Source of the DNA: Brugia malayi
Taxonomy: Eukaryota; Nematoda; Chromadorea; Rhabditida; Onchocercidae
DNA: 64,000 nt
Direction: 5' to 3'
NCBI RefSeq assembly: GCF_000002995.4
Contig: NW_025062479.1
Coordinates: 11,885,721-11,949,720, forward strand
Part shown: piece by piece, positions 43,717-63,600 of the stretch
Layout of the letters: every line of letters starts with the position of its first letter
Position numbering within the stretch: the stretch's first letter is position 1
Made by a program: the position numbers and the translations under genes
The notes under the pieces: generated by a model
Databases searched by the model: none
Seen by the model: the letters and a program-made list of their open reading frames with translations, nothing else
Told to the model about the DNA's origin: nothing

Positions 43717-44853
43717 CTGACGGATAGGGAGAGAGAGAAGAGATCACTAATCGGATACCAATACATCCTTCTGCTAACTGTCCTTCGCATTGTTCCATTG
43801 CCCTTGAAAATTTTAAAAGTCCTACATCAATATTAGAAAAGTTAAAGAGAAATCGATTTGCTTTAACTTGTGCAGATCATCCTGATGTACTGATGGAGCT
43901 TATACAGATGAAGTTTACTGGCATTACCTGAAAAATTTTAAAAAGTAGCTTGGACCTTCAAGACCAAAAGTCAAAAACGACATATGCCAATTAAATTAAC
44001 TAAGATACTTGTAAAGTCGTAACCAATTAAACACCCACATTATAGACATGACAGGTCTGTAGTCGACTTGCAAATATTCAAGTGTCTTGTGGGGTTCACG
44101 TGGATAGTGTTTTGTGGGGCTCTGGAAACGAATCATTCTTGGGATACTTTTTCAGAAAACTTCAGTTGCACTTTATACCATTTGGTTGATTGAAAAATTA
44201 TTAGTAGGGAACTTGAACTTTTTTCTTTTAACCTTCAGAAGATAAACGGCGAAGAAAAAATGGAGGCAGAAGGAAAGGCGGGAAGAAATAATAGTTTCGC
44301 TATATCTTTTCCATTAATTGTTTCAAATAAAAACATGGCACTTTCAAAAATATTATTACTGTTAAACGCCTATTACATATCACTTCAGATATTTTGAACT
44401 GAGGATTTAGAAAGCTTGTCACAGCGATATGCTTCTAGCAAAATCAAATATCTGGCTATTTGTTTGGGTTAGCCAAGAATCCTGTCACTGCATATCGTAT
44501 GTATTTCTTCCATTTCCAGTATACTTTGAGAATCACCATAATGCTTATATAAATAATATAGAGACGAGATCATTATCATTATTTCTCATTTTTACTTATT
44601 TATCAGTTGTATGTTATGCGTACGTATTGTTCTTTACGCGACAAACTGCTCGGAGAACTTCATAAACCTCCAAAATCTTATTTAGTTTCAGTTTTTCTTG
44701 AAGTAAAACTAAAAATGAGCGTTTGTTGTAGATTGGATGTATTGGAAAAAAATCGTTCGCACTCCAAGACAATCATAGTACTGATTAATTGATTACGCTA
44801 CGCTAAATGCGTACCTAACTCACATTAAAGGTTGTGCCTTTTGTTGTATATAA

Positions 44854-52071
<7,218 letters not shown>

Positions 52072-55000
52072 TAAAACAGCCGTATATACCGGTTTTCTAC
52101 TGGTTCTGCTAACTGAGAAATTGCATACAAACTCTTTTCGATTGATCGATTTTTTTCTTTGTTCTTTTATCCTTTTTCAAATGATGATTGTAATACTTAT
52201 ATGATCTTTATTTTTTGTTTGGTGTGCATTTTTCGGATCGTATGTTTTGAGAAAGAAAATTTTTTAATCAGTTCTCATTCTTAAAAACTAAGAATTTTCT
52301 TCTTCCTTTTCTTCTACTTGGAAACTGATTAAATCTGATCATATTCGAAATTTGACAGCACAGACTTCCCAGACTTGCAGTCAGTCAATTAATTGTAAAT
52401 TACTGGCGATTTTTTAAAGTATCTACTTATCAGTCTGTCTGTGGATTTTCCATAACAATTAAGTTATAATAAATTTAATTTTTCTTTCTGGAAATTTTTC
52501 AATTTACGTTCAGAGTTACTCATGCCATTTGTTACTTTTTTAATTCAAGTATTTCTTCGCAGCTCACAGTTTGCAACCTTTTTGTGTCGCTTGTCTGTTT
52601 TTCTGTTTTTAAGGATTTGATTGTATTATGCATACTGTTCTGCTTTTTTTTTTTTATATTCATGATTCAGAGGCAGGTTTTCCATATTGTATCTTGTGAT
52701 ATTCTTAATTTATTTGAGGGAGGAGGGAATGATTGAGAAGTGAGAAAATAAGATGGCACATTTTTTGTTTTTGGTTTTAAATGGAAAAAATTTTAGGTAA
52801 GTGATTGTATCGTCTTGTAGCCCTGCCTTCGGAGAGTTTTATTAATTTACCGAAATAGTGTTGTTTTAGTCGATTGGTGACCGGTGTCGTTATTATAATT
52901 TATGTTGAGGGGTTTCAGGAGATTTCTTTATTTGCTTTTGTTCTTTTAATTGATTTTATTGTACTGCTGGTACTATCGCTTTCTGTTTCATGTTTTTTTT
53001 TTTTGGTTAGGTTGATGCCAACCTAATTCCTGTATGCGTTATGAAACAGGTTGTTGTTGACAGTATCATAGATTCCAACTTAGATTGCTAGGATTGTTTC
53101 GTTGTGAAATTATAAGGAAGCTAACATCCATTCGATTAAGGGGAAGTCTCACAGTGGGGAGAAGTGACGTCGGTTTTTTAAGACTTCAGAGAGTATTACT
53201 TGTTTGAAATGTGCCGAATACACGTTTAATGGGTTTTCTACTGACAAAAAGCATAATCTTTTCGATTTGTTTTCAGTATAAATTATGGTGTTTATAGGTA
53301 ATATTTGGATCTATCTTGACTATTAGAGTATTTTCAACGTACAAATTAAGTTTCCAAAAAAGCTTGTTGTAGTATTTTTTTACTCTTCTTTTTACTCAGA
53401 AAATGAAGTCTGGTTTAATTCCATGTTTCTTTAATGTAATTGGTGCAGTCCAGTAATCGCATTGTTTCAATGATGCGTTTTATGACGTCATTATTTCGTT
53501 GTATTTTGTGGACGTATTCTATCCTTGCTGTTGCTGATTCATGATCTTGAAGTGTAATAAATTGCTTGTAAATCACAGTATATTTGGGAAGAGAGGTATG
53601 TGATATCAAGCCTCATAGTCTATCATTTTCAGTCCTTATTAAGCTAACAAATTTCTAAACAGGCAAAAGGAAGACGAGAGGATGATGTGGGAAAGTTTCT
53701 TTGGATAATTGTTGGCGATAGTCGTGTTTGGAGTCAATCATTATTGTTATGCGAAAGTGGATACAACCTATGATCTGGAACTGTGTGGGGAGTTATGATT
53801 TCGAAACGGGAAATGGTTGTAGGACTGTGGATTAATTTTGGCAGTAAGACCTAATGAAAGGAGGACAGTAGTATGAGGATTATTCCTATAATCGAATTTT
53901 CAGCCTACGAAAATTTCTTATAAATTGTTTCGTGGTTATCACTTGATTAATAGATAGGTGTGTATATCAAACTGTTTCGTAGCTAAAAAGTGCAGGCCGA
54001 GCGGGTAGACAAGATGAGTGGGCGTGAGAATGATTGTATAGGTATTAAACTTCATTCAAATTAAGCAGGATGAAAATTGCAAGGAAACCAGTACTTTCAA
54101 CTACTGAAACTCCGATTTGCGGTTCTTGTATAGCACATCATAAATTTTTGTAACAATTTCGTGTCAGTCTTACGGAACTTTGAAATTTGATTTAATCATC
54201 GATCTCCAGGAAGACCAAAGTGTAATCAAACGGCTATCCATCGAATAACACTGAATCACTGAATCGTATGTTTGGTTATTTTACCATAAAGCGCTGCCTA
54301 AATTCGATATCAGGAATATCTGTTTATATCGCTTCATCTATTCATGTGTTCTCGCTCAACCCTCGTAATAATATGGTCCTTTTTTCTTGAATAAACGTCA
54401 GAAATGTCGTCAAACTTTAAGAAATTCTTACGAATCAATCATGCATTGCTTATGTGGTGTACTTCCTATAGTCGTACCTTGAGTATTTCACGATTTGAAT
54501 CATTTAATTTTCCTTCCCACTAATATTGGTGACAGTCCTTGAAAGTCTGATTCTATCTACTGTCGTTAGTTTCTGTTTACCTACTCAAAATTTGCTTTTA
54601 GGGAGGAGAGAGAGGAACGATGAAGTGAAAAGAAAGAGGGAAAATTCGTGTCATTCAAATTCTTTTTTCTCTTCATTTCGATTGCAGCGAATAGTATGAT
54701 GAGGGTTGTTCTCGCTTTGTTGGTTAAAAATGTTCAGGGATATGACGAGAGTTCCGTAAGGGGTAGCTTAGAACATGAGGTAGAATGAGTTAGGAACCGT
54801 AAATATTGCTCTTACGTTAGGTTTTTTGGACAGATAATTGATGATTTCCCTAGGATAACCTAATGATTTAAATCCATTCGAAACTGAATTCCCATTTAAA
54901 TCATCTCGATCGCGATGTTCCTCGACCGTTATCCACCTATGATTTCGGATTTTACTCTAACTTTGTTTCGCTAGTGTGTAAAGTTCGGTCTGTCTTGCTG

Positions 55001-55104
55001 TTAACTGTTTATTGTTTGGAGGACGTTTCCTATTCGTAAGAGGGATCTTACCTTCATATACGGCGTAGATCATTATCTAATTATACAATATTTCTAGATA
55101 AGCT
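52072..55104. other. Spacer between calcineurin and RASSF genes
   Basis: This holds the 3'UTR of tax-6 and then unique sequence. A minus-strand open stretch at 53422-53609 (ends CTNYIKETWN) and a plus-strand stretch at 53663-53775 look mildly protein-like but lack a supported gene structure. The RASSF promoter should be near the right end. Confidence 0.45.
52468..52473 (+). terminator. Candidate poly(A) signal for tax-6
   Basis: AATAAA about 400 bases after the stop at 52071; I noticed no earlier exact copy in the 3' region. Confidence 0.4.
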
Positions 55105-55116
55105 GATGTGATACAG
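55105..55116 (+). promoter_or_regulatory. Candidate trans-splice acceptor for the RASSF gene
   Basis: GATGTGATACAG ends 5 bases before the proposed ATG at 55122, and tttctag lies slightly upstream (to 55097). Either could be a spliced-leader acceptor, and both support starting translation at 55122. Confidence 0.3.
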
Positions 55117-55121
55117 CTAAT

Positions 55122-58100
55122 ATGAGTAAGACCTTGGATTATGGTGGGAATAGTAACAACGAAAGTGATGGGAAGCATGTACGATCATGTCAATCTGCTA
55201 CTCAACAACCGAGGTATTAGTCGGTTTCATTTGTCACTTTTCCATGTTGTTCTTAGATGTGAAGATTAAACGAGACATGAAAGATTTTAATAGATTGTGT
55301 TCAATTATTTAATGTAACCAGTTGTTTATTTGAATCGAAACTTCACTTTGCAGATTTTTTTGGTGGTATTTTGCATCAAGTTAGTCATTTAAGAACACCA
55401 AAAATTAGCATTAATTACATTCACTTTTAACTACAAAGGCTTACCTTTCGTATTTTTAGGTGGTTTTCTGGATTACGTGCAAGGATCTCGCAGCTTAATA
55501 TGCCAGAGTGGCTGAGCCAACTCGGAGTTAAGAATTTTAATTACGTAGCGCCGACAGAGGAAGTGGTAAATGCTTTCCTGTTATCTGGATTATTAACTAG
55601 AGGTAAAAGAGAAAGGTGGATTTGTAGGGACTGAATCCGTGATTATTGATGAAAATCTGTTCTTTTTTTCACATTTTAAAAATTTTTTTAATATTGTAAA
55701 TAAAACCGTGGGAGGAGGCAGTTAATGCACTTTATCCCTCACGATTTGATGTTGAAATACAAAGGTAAAATACATTCTCTGATGCTGAAGTAAGAGAGCT
55801 ATAGCTTCTGAAACGACTAGTAGAAATAGTTTTATGATTTTTAGTTACCTGGTAACAAAGCAGAAAAAAAAACGGACTACAAAAATGATCAACCAGTGCG
55901 GATATTGGATGATGTTTCAGAGAAGCTACAGATTTGCATTCATCCAGAAATAGATGTAAATGGAGTGAGTTCGATGATTCCTGTTTTAAATAATTTGATA
56001 ATTATATTTAGTTTACTTTTTTATCTTTCATTCTCACTGCAATTGCTGTTGCTACTTTTGTTGTTATCATCTTGGCATGCATTTTTGATGTATTATAGTT
56101 GTTTATGTTTCTATGCAGTATGAAATTAGTCGTAAGTCGATTTTAAGTTCAGTTCGATTTACAGAGTGATACGATAGGTTCGTGGTTATGGGAAGAAGCT
56201 GATTATGGTGATACTCTCGCTTTGCAGCACTTTGGACCATTGAAGAATCTCATTACGGGTTGTAGTCATCCAGGAAAAGGACACGACTTCTTGTAAGATA
56301 TTTCAAACCAAATGGATCTTCTTGTTAGTCTAAATTTGGTAATATTTTTTGATCGTTTCAGATCACTGTCTGTTACTCATCCAACCTGGTGTGATAAATG
56401 TGGAGATTTTATGTGGGGATTTTTGACACGAGCGGTAAAATGTGGTAGTAAGTTAATTCTATGAAATTCTTACAGGTGTTGAATGATTTTGGTTCTTGAG
56501 AGTAGTTAGCCATGGAAGTAATTATGTCTGTTTATCTCAAATGAAATCTCAGGAAGCGTATGCTTTCTTTTTCTTTTTTAAGTGAACACCCAAATTTCGA
56601 AAAACTAATACTGTTGGACCTTTTCTTTGCAGACTGTAATTACACTTGTCACTCAAAATGTAAATCGCTGGTAACACTAGATTGTAAAACAGCTGACAGT
56701 ACGTTGAGTTCATGTCAGGAATTAGCTGTGACTTCTTGTTCAAATCTGAAAATGTTCACTGAAAATGACAATATTCTTGAGGTTTGTGTGTCGTTTTTTA
56801 TGGAATTTTCAAAGTCTAAGTTGTTACATAAAAACTTGGGGGCGTACATAAACTGAAAGTTTTTGTAACATTCTTTTTTTTTCGTTCTTTTGAGCATTTT
56901 ATTCACATATTATGAACAAATCACAAATTTTCTATAGGAACAAAAAGATGAAACGAGCGGTTTTGTACAAATTCATATGAATTTTATGCGACCTATTAAT
57001 GTGGTCGCAGGCGATTCACTTTCATTTCTGGATGTCACAAACGAATCGGGTGAGTTCTTCAGTATGACGTTATTTTGTAATGCTGTGCTTAGTTTTAAAT
57101 CATTAGTATTATACTTTGGAGAAAGTTATTTTGATTTTTCGAAATATTTTAAACCTTTATGAAAAGTCATGGATAATATCTAATTATTTATTTTTTCAGC
57201 ATCCGTAACTACCAGTTCCTTGAGGACAATCACAACGTTTTTTCTCCCGAGAAATACTGTTAAGAATGTGAATATAAGTAGCAAAATGACTACCAGGCAT
57301 GTATAGATTGTTTTATGCGCTTCCTTGTTCGTTTACAAACGGTTTTATTTTGAAATTTAGCCAATAATTTTTTTTTCAGAGAAATGATTATAACTTTGCT
57401 GCGGAAATTTCGAGTTGCGGATAATCCGCGGAAGTTTGCACTGTATGAGCGTGTTTCTCAGTCATTAGAAAATCCAACTATACAAAATTGTACGTTTTTG
57501 AAAAATATTGTTTTTTGAAATGTTGTATTCTTGGATACATGTTAATCCTTGTCGAACAAAAGTTTGATCCATTTACTTATATTAATTTTTTCTCAGACGT
57601 TAGTTTATGGTTTTTTTCTGAAAATCAGGTTTGATTTAAGACAGTTTGACACGTATTTCGGACGACTCATTTCCACTCAAAATTGTGCGCTCATGGGAAG
57701 AGAAAGGAGAGAAACGACAATTAGTTTTACAGGAGAACGATACAGGGGATATTTTGGTGTGTTTTTGTTTAAATACTTTCACTCGTATCACAGTCAAATT
57801 TCTTAGTTAAGAACACTTTAAATCATTTTTTGTTATTAAGCCGGCGCTTTCTGAAGAAAAGATGCAGAATTAAACTGTTGTGATTTCAGTGGGATATGTT
57901 TGAAGTACCAGAACTTGAGAATTTCTTAAAAATATTGGAAGATGAGGAAAAACAATACTGTTTCCGAATTCGACAGAAATACGATGCTTACAGGTTGACT
58001 TTTTACAAGATTTTTGTATGCCTTGTACAAGTTTCACTTTTCGAATCTGCTCTTTAAAACTATGTATGTTTCAGTGATGTGGTTTTACTTCTAGTTTGGT

Positions 58101-58232
58101 ATTTTCATTCTGTTAATAGACTTGAGTTTCAGGTGGTTTTTGGATGAAAATTTACGTAACCGAGGTTTTACTGTAGATGGTGATGAATTTAGCTCGGTAA
58201 AAGCAAATTCTTGTATATCCACTGATGTTTAG
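55122..58232 (+). CDS. rsf-1: RASSF-family protein (C1, Ras-association, SARAH)
   Basis: This is a Ras-association scaffold of the RASSF1/5 class; the family links Ras or Rap GTPases to Hippo/MST kinases through SARAH pairing. Twelve exons join in phase: 55122-55213, 55460-55565, 55845-55964, 56165-56292, 56362-56447, 56633-56781, 56938-57049, 57200-57296, 57380-57489, 57641-57756, 57890-57993 and 58133-58232. They give 439 residues. A complete C1 zinc finger lies near residues 145-195 with perfect H-x12-C-x2-C and C-x4-H-x2-C-x7-C spacing (THPTWCDKCGDFMWG, CHSKCKSL). The RA domain runs from SGFVQIHMNF through REMIITLLRKFRV and DNPRKFALYER to LVLQENDTG. The SARAH helix is MFEVPELENFLKILEDEE onward. 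A coding-like segment at 55715-55764 would break frame and is left out. The intron at 57297 begins with GC. Confidence 0.94.
57297..57379 (+). other. GC-AG intron in the RASSF gene
   Basis: The exon ends ACTACCAG and the intron starts GCATGT; the acceptor is TTTTCAG at 57379. The join gives KMTTREMIITLLRKF, as expected in the RA domain. Using the GT two bases downstream shifts the frame. Confidence 0.8.
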
Positions 58233-60319
58233 CTTCAGTCAGGATTTGTATTATTGAAACGCTTAGTGGAATATTTTTGTGGAATCTTCATAAAATGAAG
58301 ATTTGATAAATTCAAATGCTTGTCGAAATATTTGTTTGTTGATAATGTCAGTTTTCTATACTCAAGTGTTTGTTTGCTTTCGAAATCAGGTGTTGGTCGA
58401 ATTACTTCTAATTTTATGCAAAAGTTGTATATAACAAATCGTCATCGTTAGAAGTTATCGCTCGTTGGTAGTCAGTTCTGGAAATGATTTAAAAAGATAT
58501 AACATTTGCTCAGCTTAAAACATGATGAACTGAATCATGAAAACAATGAAATAATGCACTTTTTAAAGTTTCTTTTTGGGTCCGTTAGGTGACTTCAGTT
58601 TTTTATAGCGATATTTCATTTGTGTGCTTTATATTTGCTTAAAATTGTTTGTAGCTCTAGACTTTTTGCTTTTATTTTTATTGGTGTTTTAGTAAAGATT
58701 ACCAATTCTTTATGCTGCGGAACAGTAGTTAAATGAAGTTGTTAGGATATTTCACTGCCGCTTGCTTGGGCGATGTAGAAGAAAAGGAGGTTCGGATCAC
58801 TGCAAAAGCCTAACCAACGAGTAAATTTAAAACAGGTTAATAGCAAGTTTCGGTCTTTTGAAAGATGTAGCGAAAGCCATGTGGCTTTTCTTCTTTTTTT
58901 TCTTTTCATATTAGTAGATATATTGGTGAAGCATCACTCATGGGAATTTGCAATCAGCATTCTTGCAAAATTTGGAAAGTTAATAATGACAGCAATGCCA
59001 GAATAGTAGACTCCAGATGAGTTTCTGAAATGGTTTTTTCCTTGAAACATTGAATGAAATGCGTTTTCTTATTTGATCAGTGGAAGTTGAGTGTAGACCA
59101 TGGCATTTTCTCGTCGCTTTTTTCTTTCTCTTTGAATCTGCAGAGGAATTGTAGTTTTGACTTACCTATATTACGAGAAGTCTTCTGTGAATTATGGGTC
59201 TTTCTCGATACCCTTTGTTTCAAAAAAAAAATTGACATGGTCTAATTAGAAGTTTGGTGGAATACAATATTAATGCGGTGAACTTGTCAGCATAGCAAGG
59301 ATTTTTGAAAAGGTAGGACACACGACTAAGAGACATAAAACAACAGATAAATTTAATGCAATAAATTCGGCATTCTTCACGGTTTGATAAATAGATTTCG
59401 ATAGAATTTGTGAGAATCGAACATGATGATGGTTTTGTCATCAACAATAATAGTTTTGAATAGTAAGCTAAGCTAATATAGATTTCTTTTGAAAAAATTT
59501 ATGGATGCGTGAAGAAATTATGATCTGAAGAAAGCAATGTTTCGTTTGGGTTGGTGAATCCAGGCCATTGTTGTTTACCATTACAAGTCTTTTTTCTTTG
59601 GGGAAAACTTTCTAGAGCGGAAATGTTTCAAGTTGATGATGTTAGTGAAAATATTTTGAAATAGGTGCTGTTTTGATAAAAAAATATTTGTTCGACGATA
59701 TTTTATTACAAACTATAAAACTGGCTTTTATAGCAGATTAAGAGCTTAACATATAAATTAAACAAGAATACTGTTGTTCAGCTTAATTTCATCTTAATTG
59801 AAAGTGAGGGCTTATCTTATTTTTCAGGTATTTGTTTCTTTTGTGATTTCCATTCTAAAAATCTGCAAGCAATCTACGCTAGAGCGAATTCTTTCTATTT
59901 TTATTGTTCGTCTATTTTCTGCTAACAATGATATGTTTTCAGGTTTCTTAGAAACCAAATCTCTGAAAATAGATAACAAAAAAGTTCTGCCATGCGATCG
60001 GTACCAACCATTTTTGATAATGTATATCGACAAGTCTGAGTCTAGCCATGCTTCTATCAAATACCTTCCAGTACTTATTTTCATTAAGCTTTACAACAGT
60101 TATATAAACATAATTGCTTCATCGGTCTTTTTTTAAATCATTCTCACATCTCTGCATTGGTTTTTCAACGATTTCTATTTTTCGTGGAAATTTTTTGAGT
60201 GGCGTTTGTTTTGGTTTTTAAGCGAATAGGTAATTGGAAAATATTTGATTTTTTAAAAAGAAAAAGAAAGAAAGAAATCGAATTCATTCAAAATTGAAAA
60301 TGTCACATGCCATTCTCTT
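58233..60319. other. Region downstream of the RASSF gene
   Basis: 3'UTR and AT-rich spacer. No recognisable coding exon or RNA gene was seen. The open frame at 59798-60136 lacks domain signals or splice support. Confidence 0.5.
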
Positions 60320-60607
60320 AAAGGCTGTAATTTTTCTAACAAGTCAATAGATTATTGTTTAGACGATAACGTATTTTTCTAATCCAAAGAGAAACTTCAA
60401 AAGTTAAAAAATTCATGATAATTGGATCATTTTTATGCGTTTTAGGAGAAATCAAACGGAAAAGTATGGATTATCCCAAAAAAGAAGACAAAATTCTTTG
60501 ATGCAAAAAAAAAAAAAAAAATTGATTTAAAAAGCTTATCTGTAATTAGAAAATACGTTATCGTCTAAACAATAATCTATTGACTTGTTAGAAAAATTAC
60601 AGCCTTT
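60320..60607. mobile_element. 288-bp foldback element with 63-64 bp inverted repeats (MITE-like)
   Basis: The left arm at 60320-60383 begins AAAGGCTGTAATTTTTCTAA. It is the reverse complement of 60545-60607 along its whole length except one base in a T-run. The arms enclose about 160 AT-rich bases with a 17-base A-run and no open frame of note. There is no clear target-site duplication at the edges. The structure fits a non-autonomous DNA transposon or foldback element; a local inverted duplication is the alternative. Confidence 0.75.
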
Positions 60608-63600
60608 GCTTTCAGAAAGCGAAAAACAAAAAAAAAAAAAAAGAGAAAAAAAAGAAGCGAAAAACAAGAAAATTCCTGAAATCTACTAAAAAGGATTGAA
60701 TTGGCTGATGAAAAGCAGTGATTTTCATAAGATGAATAATTCGAAGCGTTCGAAGAATTCTCCCAGGCTTCGAATAGTAAATGTGATAATTTATGAATCC
60801 ACTCCAATGACATATTTCCGCCTTTCTTTTGCACAACAATTATTTAGCTATCAATTTGATGGCCTTGCTTTCAACATACGATTTCTCTGTCACTTTTTTT
60901 TTATTCTAATTTTATCATCCCAATATTTTATTCTCTTTCAGTTTCTTTTCTTTTCACCATATAATTAGTTGGCATTAGAAAACTTCCTTTTTTGACAATA
61001 AAATGAGTTGAAATTTTCAATTAAAATAGAAAAGAAGCTTATTTTACTCATTCTTTGCAGTGGTGATCTTTCTTTTCAGAAACGTTCATGTACAATCATA
61101 TCTGAAGTGCAGTAACGAGACCGTCAGGATAAACAGACCGTTGAACTGAATAACTCTAGAATTGATATCTAAAAAACTATAAATTTCTGGATAAGTTCTT
61201 CGCTTTTTAAGGCTTACTCAATAAAAAAGAAACTTAAGATAAACTTTGAGTTTGGAAGTATGCTAGAGACAAACATAACATCGTCTAAACATAGGCAAGT
61301 TATGAAAATTTTTGGTTCAAAATTCAAGCAAACGAAGATATTTTGAAAGAAATAGTCGCTTCAATTTCAAATATTTGCATATGTTAAGTTTTAAAATAAG
61401 TTTATGGGTATGGCTAATGGGATTGTGGGAATATATATATGAGCGACAAAGCTAAATTTTGGAAAAGAAAACATCAACGGAGATTAGTCTCTCGGGAAAA
61501 CTTTTTCTAGCACCCTCTCTGTCTTTGATGGCAAATAATAGGATCGAAGATAATCTAGCAAATATTATTCTGTTTTTCAGTTTTCTGCCAAATTTTTAAT
61601 AAAATTTGTATTAGCAAATGAATATGCTTTTCTACGTCATTTTGAATCTCGGGAATCTTGACATACGTAAGGAATAATTTTTGTTATTAGATGCTACAAG
61701 CATATTTGCAAAACAACATTTGCACACTTCTCTTGTAAATCTTCTTACCTCCAATAATCTATTTTCAACATTGGAGCACTGATTCAACTTTTAATGGAAA
61801 CTGAAAGTTTGTTTTTTATCTTATTCTGTAAGTCTCAAGCTCAAGCCTCCGTAAATGGAATCCTCAAAGAAAAAGTAAGAATGAAGGAATAAAATGTATC
61901 GAATACATTTAAAAAGTAATTAAGCTTTGTTATTCACAGTCTTTCATCGACTAAAATATATATAGTCAATTCTAATTACATTTTTTAGACGATAAATAAA
62001 CTCTAAACTACAAACAAAAAATCCGACTTGTAATTATCCAAAAATTGGTATCTAGGTTCTTTGGTCAAATTTGAAGTTGGTAGTTTTTATGATATTTTGA
62101 CGATGTTCCTCGACGACAAAAATATGATATCTTCCCATTTTAGTTATTTTAAATGCTTAAGCATAAAATATTTCTAAATTCATGCTGCAAAATGCTGGAT
62201 AAATCACGAGAAATATTCCGAAAAATTCAGCGCATTATATAAATTGCTTCATACTATTTAAAACAAGTTATGCTTGAAAGACATATTAAGTATTCAGAAT
62301 CAAAATCCTTCTTCGAAAGCTATCAATTTTCGAACGACTGCTAGTCGTCAAAGCGGATGATTTTAAATTTTTTTTCTTTTTTTTTTCAAATAGCTACAGA
62401 TCTTTTTCCCCAATCAAATTAAAAGCAGAGTGAAAAGAGGAGAAAGATGTATTACTGCTAATGAATTTCTGATGTATATGAGAAATACTTCAAAATTTTC
62501 TTACACAAATAGCATTTCGATATTTTTAGAATTAAAACCATATATGAGGATGACTTTTAAAAAAAATGAAAACTTTTACAAAGTCTATTTCGACGCATTT
62601 GTGCAATTGGTAAGCCGTAAATGAATAATTCAATTGTCCAGGCTTGCTCATAGAAAGTTAAGTAAATAATCACAATAAGGTTGTTAGGAGGAGACATCCC
62701 TTAGAAAATATGTCTTCGTTAGTTTTGGATCTATCCCTTCAATCCATTCTCTTCTAACAATGTCAGCAAATTACGAATTTGTCATCATACGAATTTCTCT
62801 CTCTCTGTGTGTGTGTGTCTGTCTGTGTGTGTGTGTGTGTGTGTGTAATTACAACCGTTTGTATGTATATTTGTTAGGCGGTAATCTAACAAGTATTGAA
62901 ATTTAACAACCTAACAAATCTCATGCTTTTTTCACTATGGTATCTTTGAAATCACTGTTTTCTAGAATTCCTTTTGCATAAATAATACATTTTATCCTTT
63001 TTTATATTCGACTATGATATTCATAGTGCATAGGAATTTCAGTCCAAGTTCGAAAAATCATCATTTTAAGAAATGATCTAGAAGAAGATGATAAGGCGTT
63101 TGCTCATGTTAATATCAAGTTTAAGCAATCAAGTAGCAGTACTATATAAAAGGTATAAATTTTGTTTGATTTTAAATTTCTAATTATAATTCAAAAAAAA
63201 ACCACTGAATATTAGAATGATTCTCTGCAAGATACTATGCTATAAAGAAAATCACCATTTCCGTTTTGCTTAATGATGGTTTCAAAATAATTGTGAAAGG
63301 AGCTCATCATCACTTGCAAAAATAAAATTCTGTATCAAAACATACCTCATTATTTCGAAATTTACAAATAGAATTCTATATTGTTATATTAAACTTGAAA
63401 ACTTAAAAAACTTGATTTAAACACATGCAAAAAAAAATGAAAAATTTAAATAATATTGGTGTCAGGAAAGAAGTGAGAGAAGCAGAAAGAGAAGGGGAAG
63501 TGGGAAAACGATAAACTTAGTAATTCATTTATCACTTCATAAAAAAAACTATTTGCGCTTTTATTCAAATTCATACACAGTATGCAACAATTTAAAAGCT

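Larger units (their letters stand above)
30389..44853. other. 14.5 kb gene-poor region between divergent PAK and calcineurin genes
   Basis: No recognisable gene. The promoters of both flanking genes must lie here. Contents are AT-rich unique sequence, a TTA/TTTA low-complexity block (35340-36010), a CA-rich satellite (36400-36580), CAG/CAA-type triplets near 37010-37070 and 37205-37235, and pyrimidine-rich tracts near 40640-40790 and 41790-41850. Scattered open segments with partial splice-site support are at 38673-38860, 42095-42284 and 43670-43716 (all minus). The plus-strand open stretches at 40828-41034 and 41566-41715 fit no gene model. Confidence 0.5.

Noticed and set aside
53422..53609. 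Minus-strand open frame ending CTNYIKETWN
   Set aside because: Reasonable composition but no ATG or convincing acceptor. Frames of this length are expected by chance in such AT-rich DNA.
53663..53775. Plus-strand frame AKGRREDDVGKFLWIIVGD... after an aaacag acceptor
   Set aside because: Only 37 codons, no upstream exon to join, and downstream of a complete calcineurin gene.
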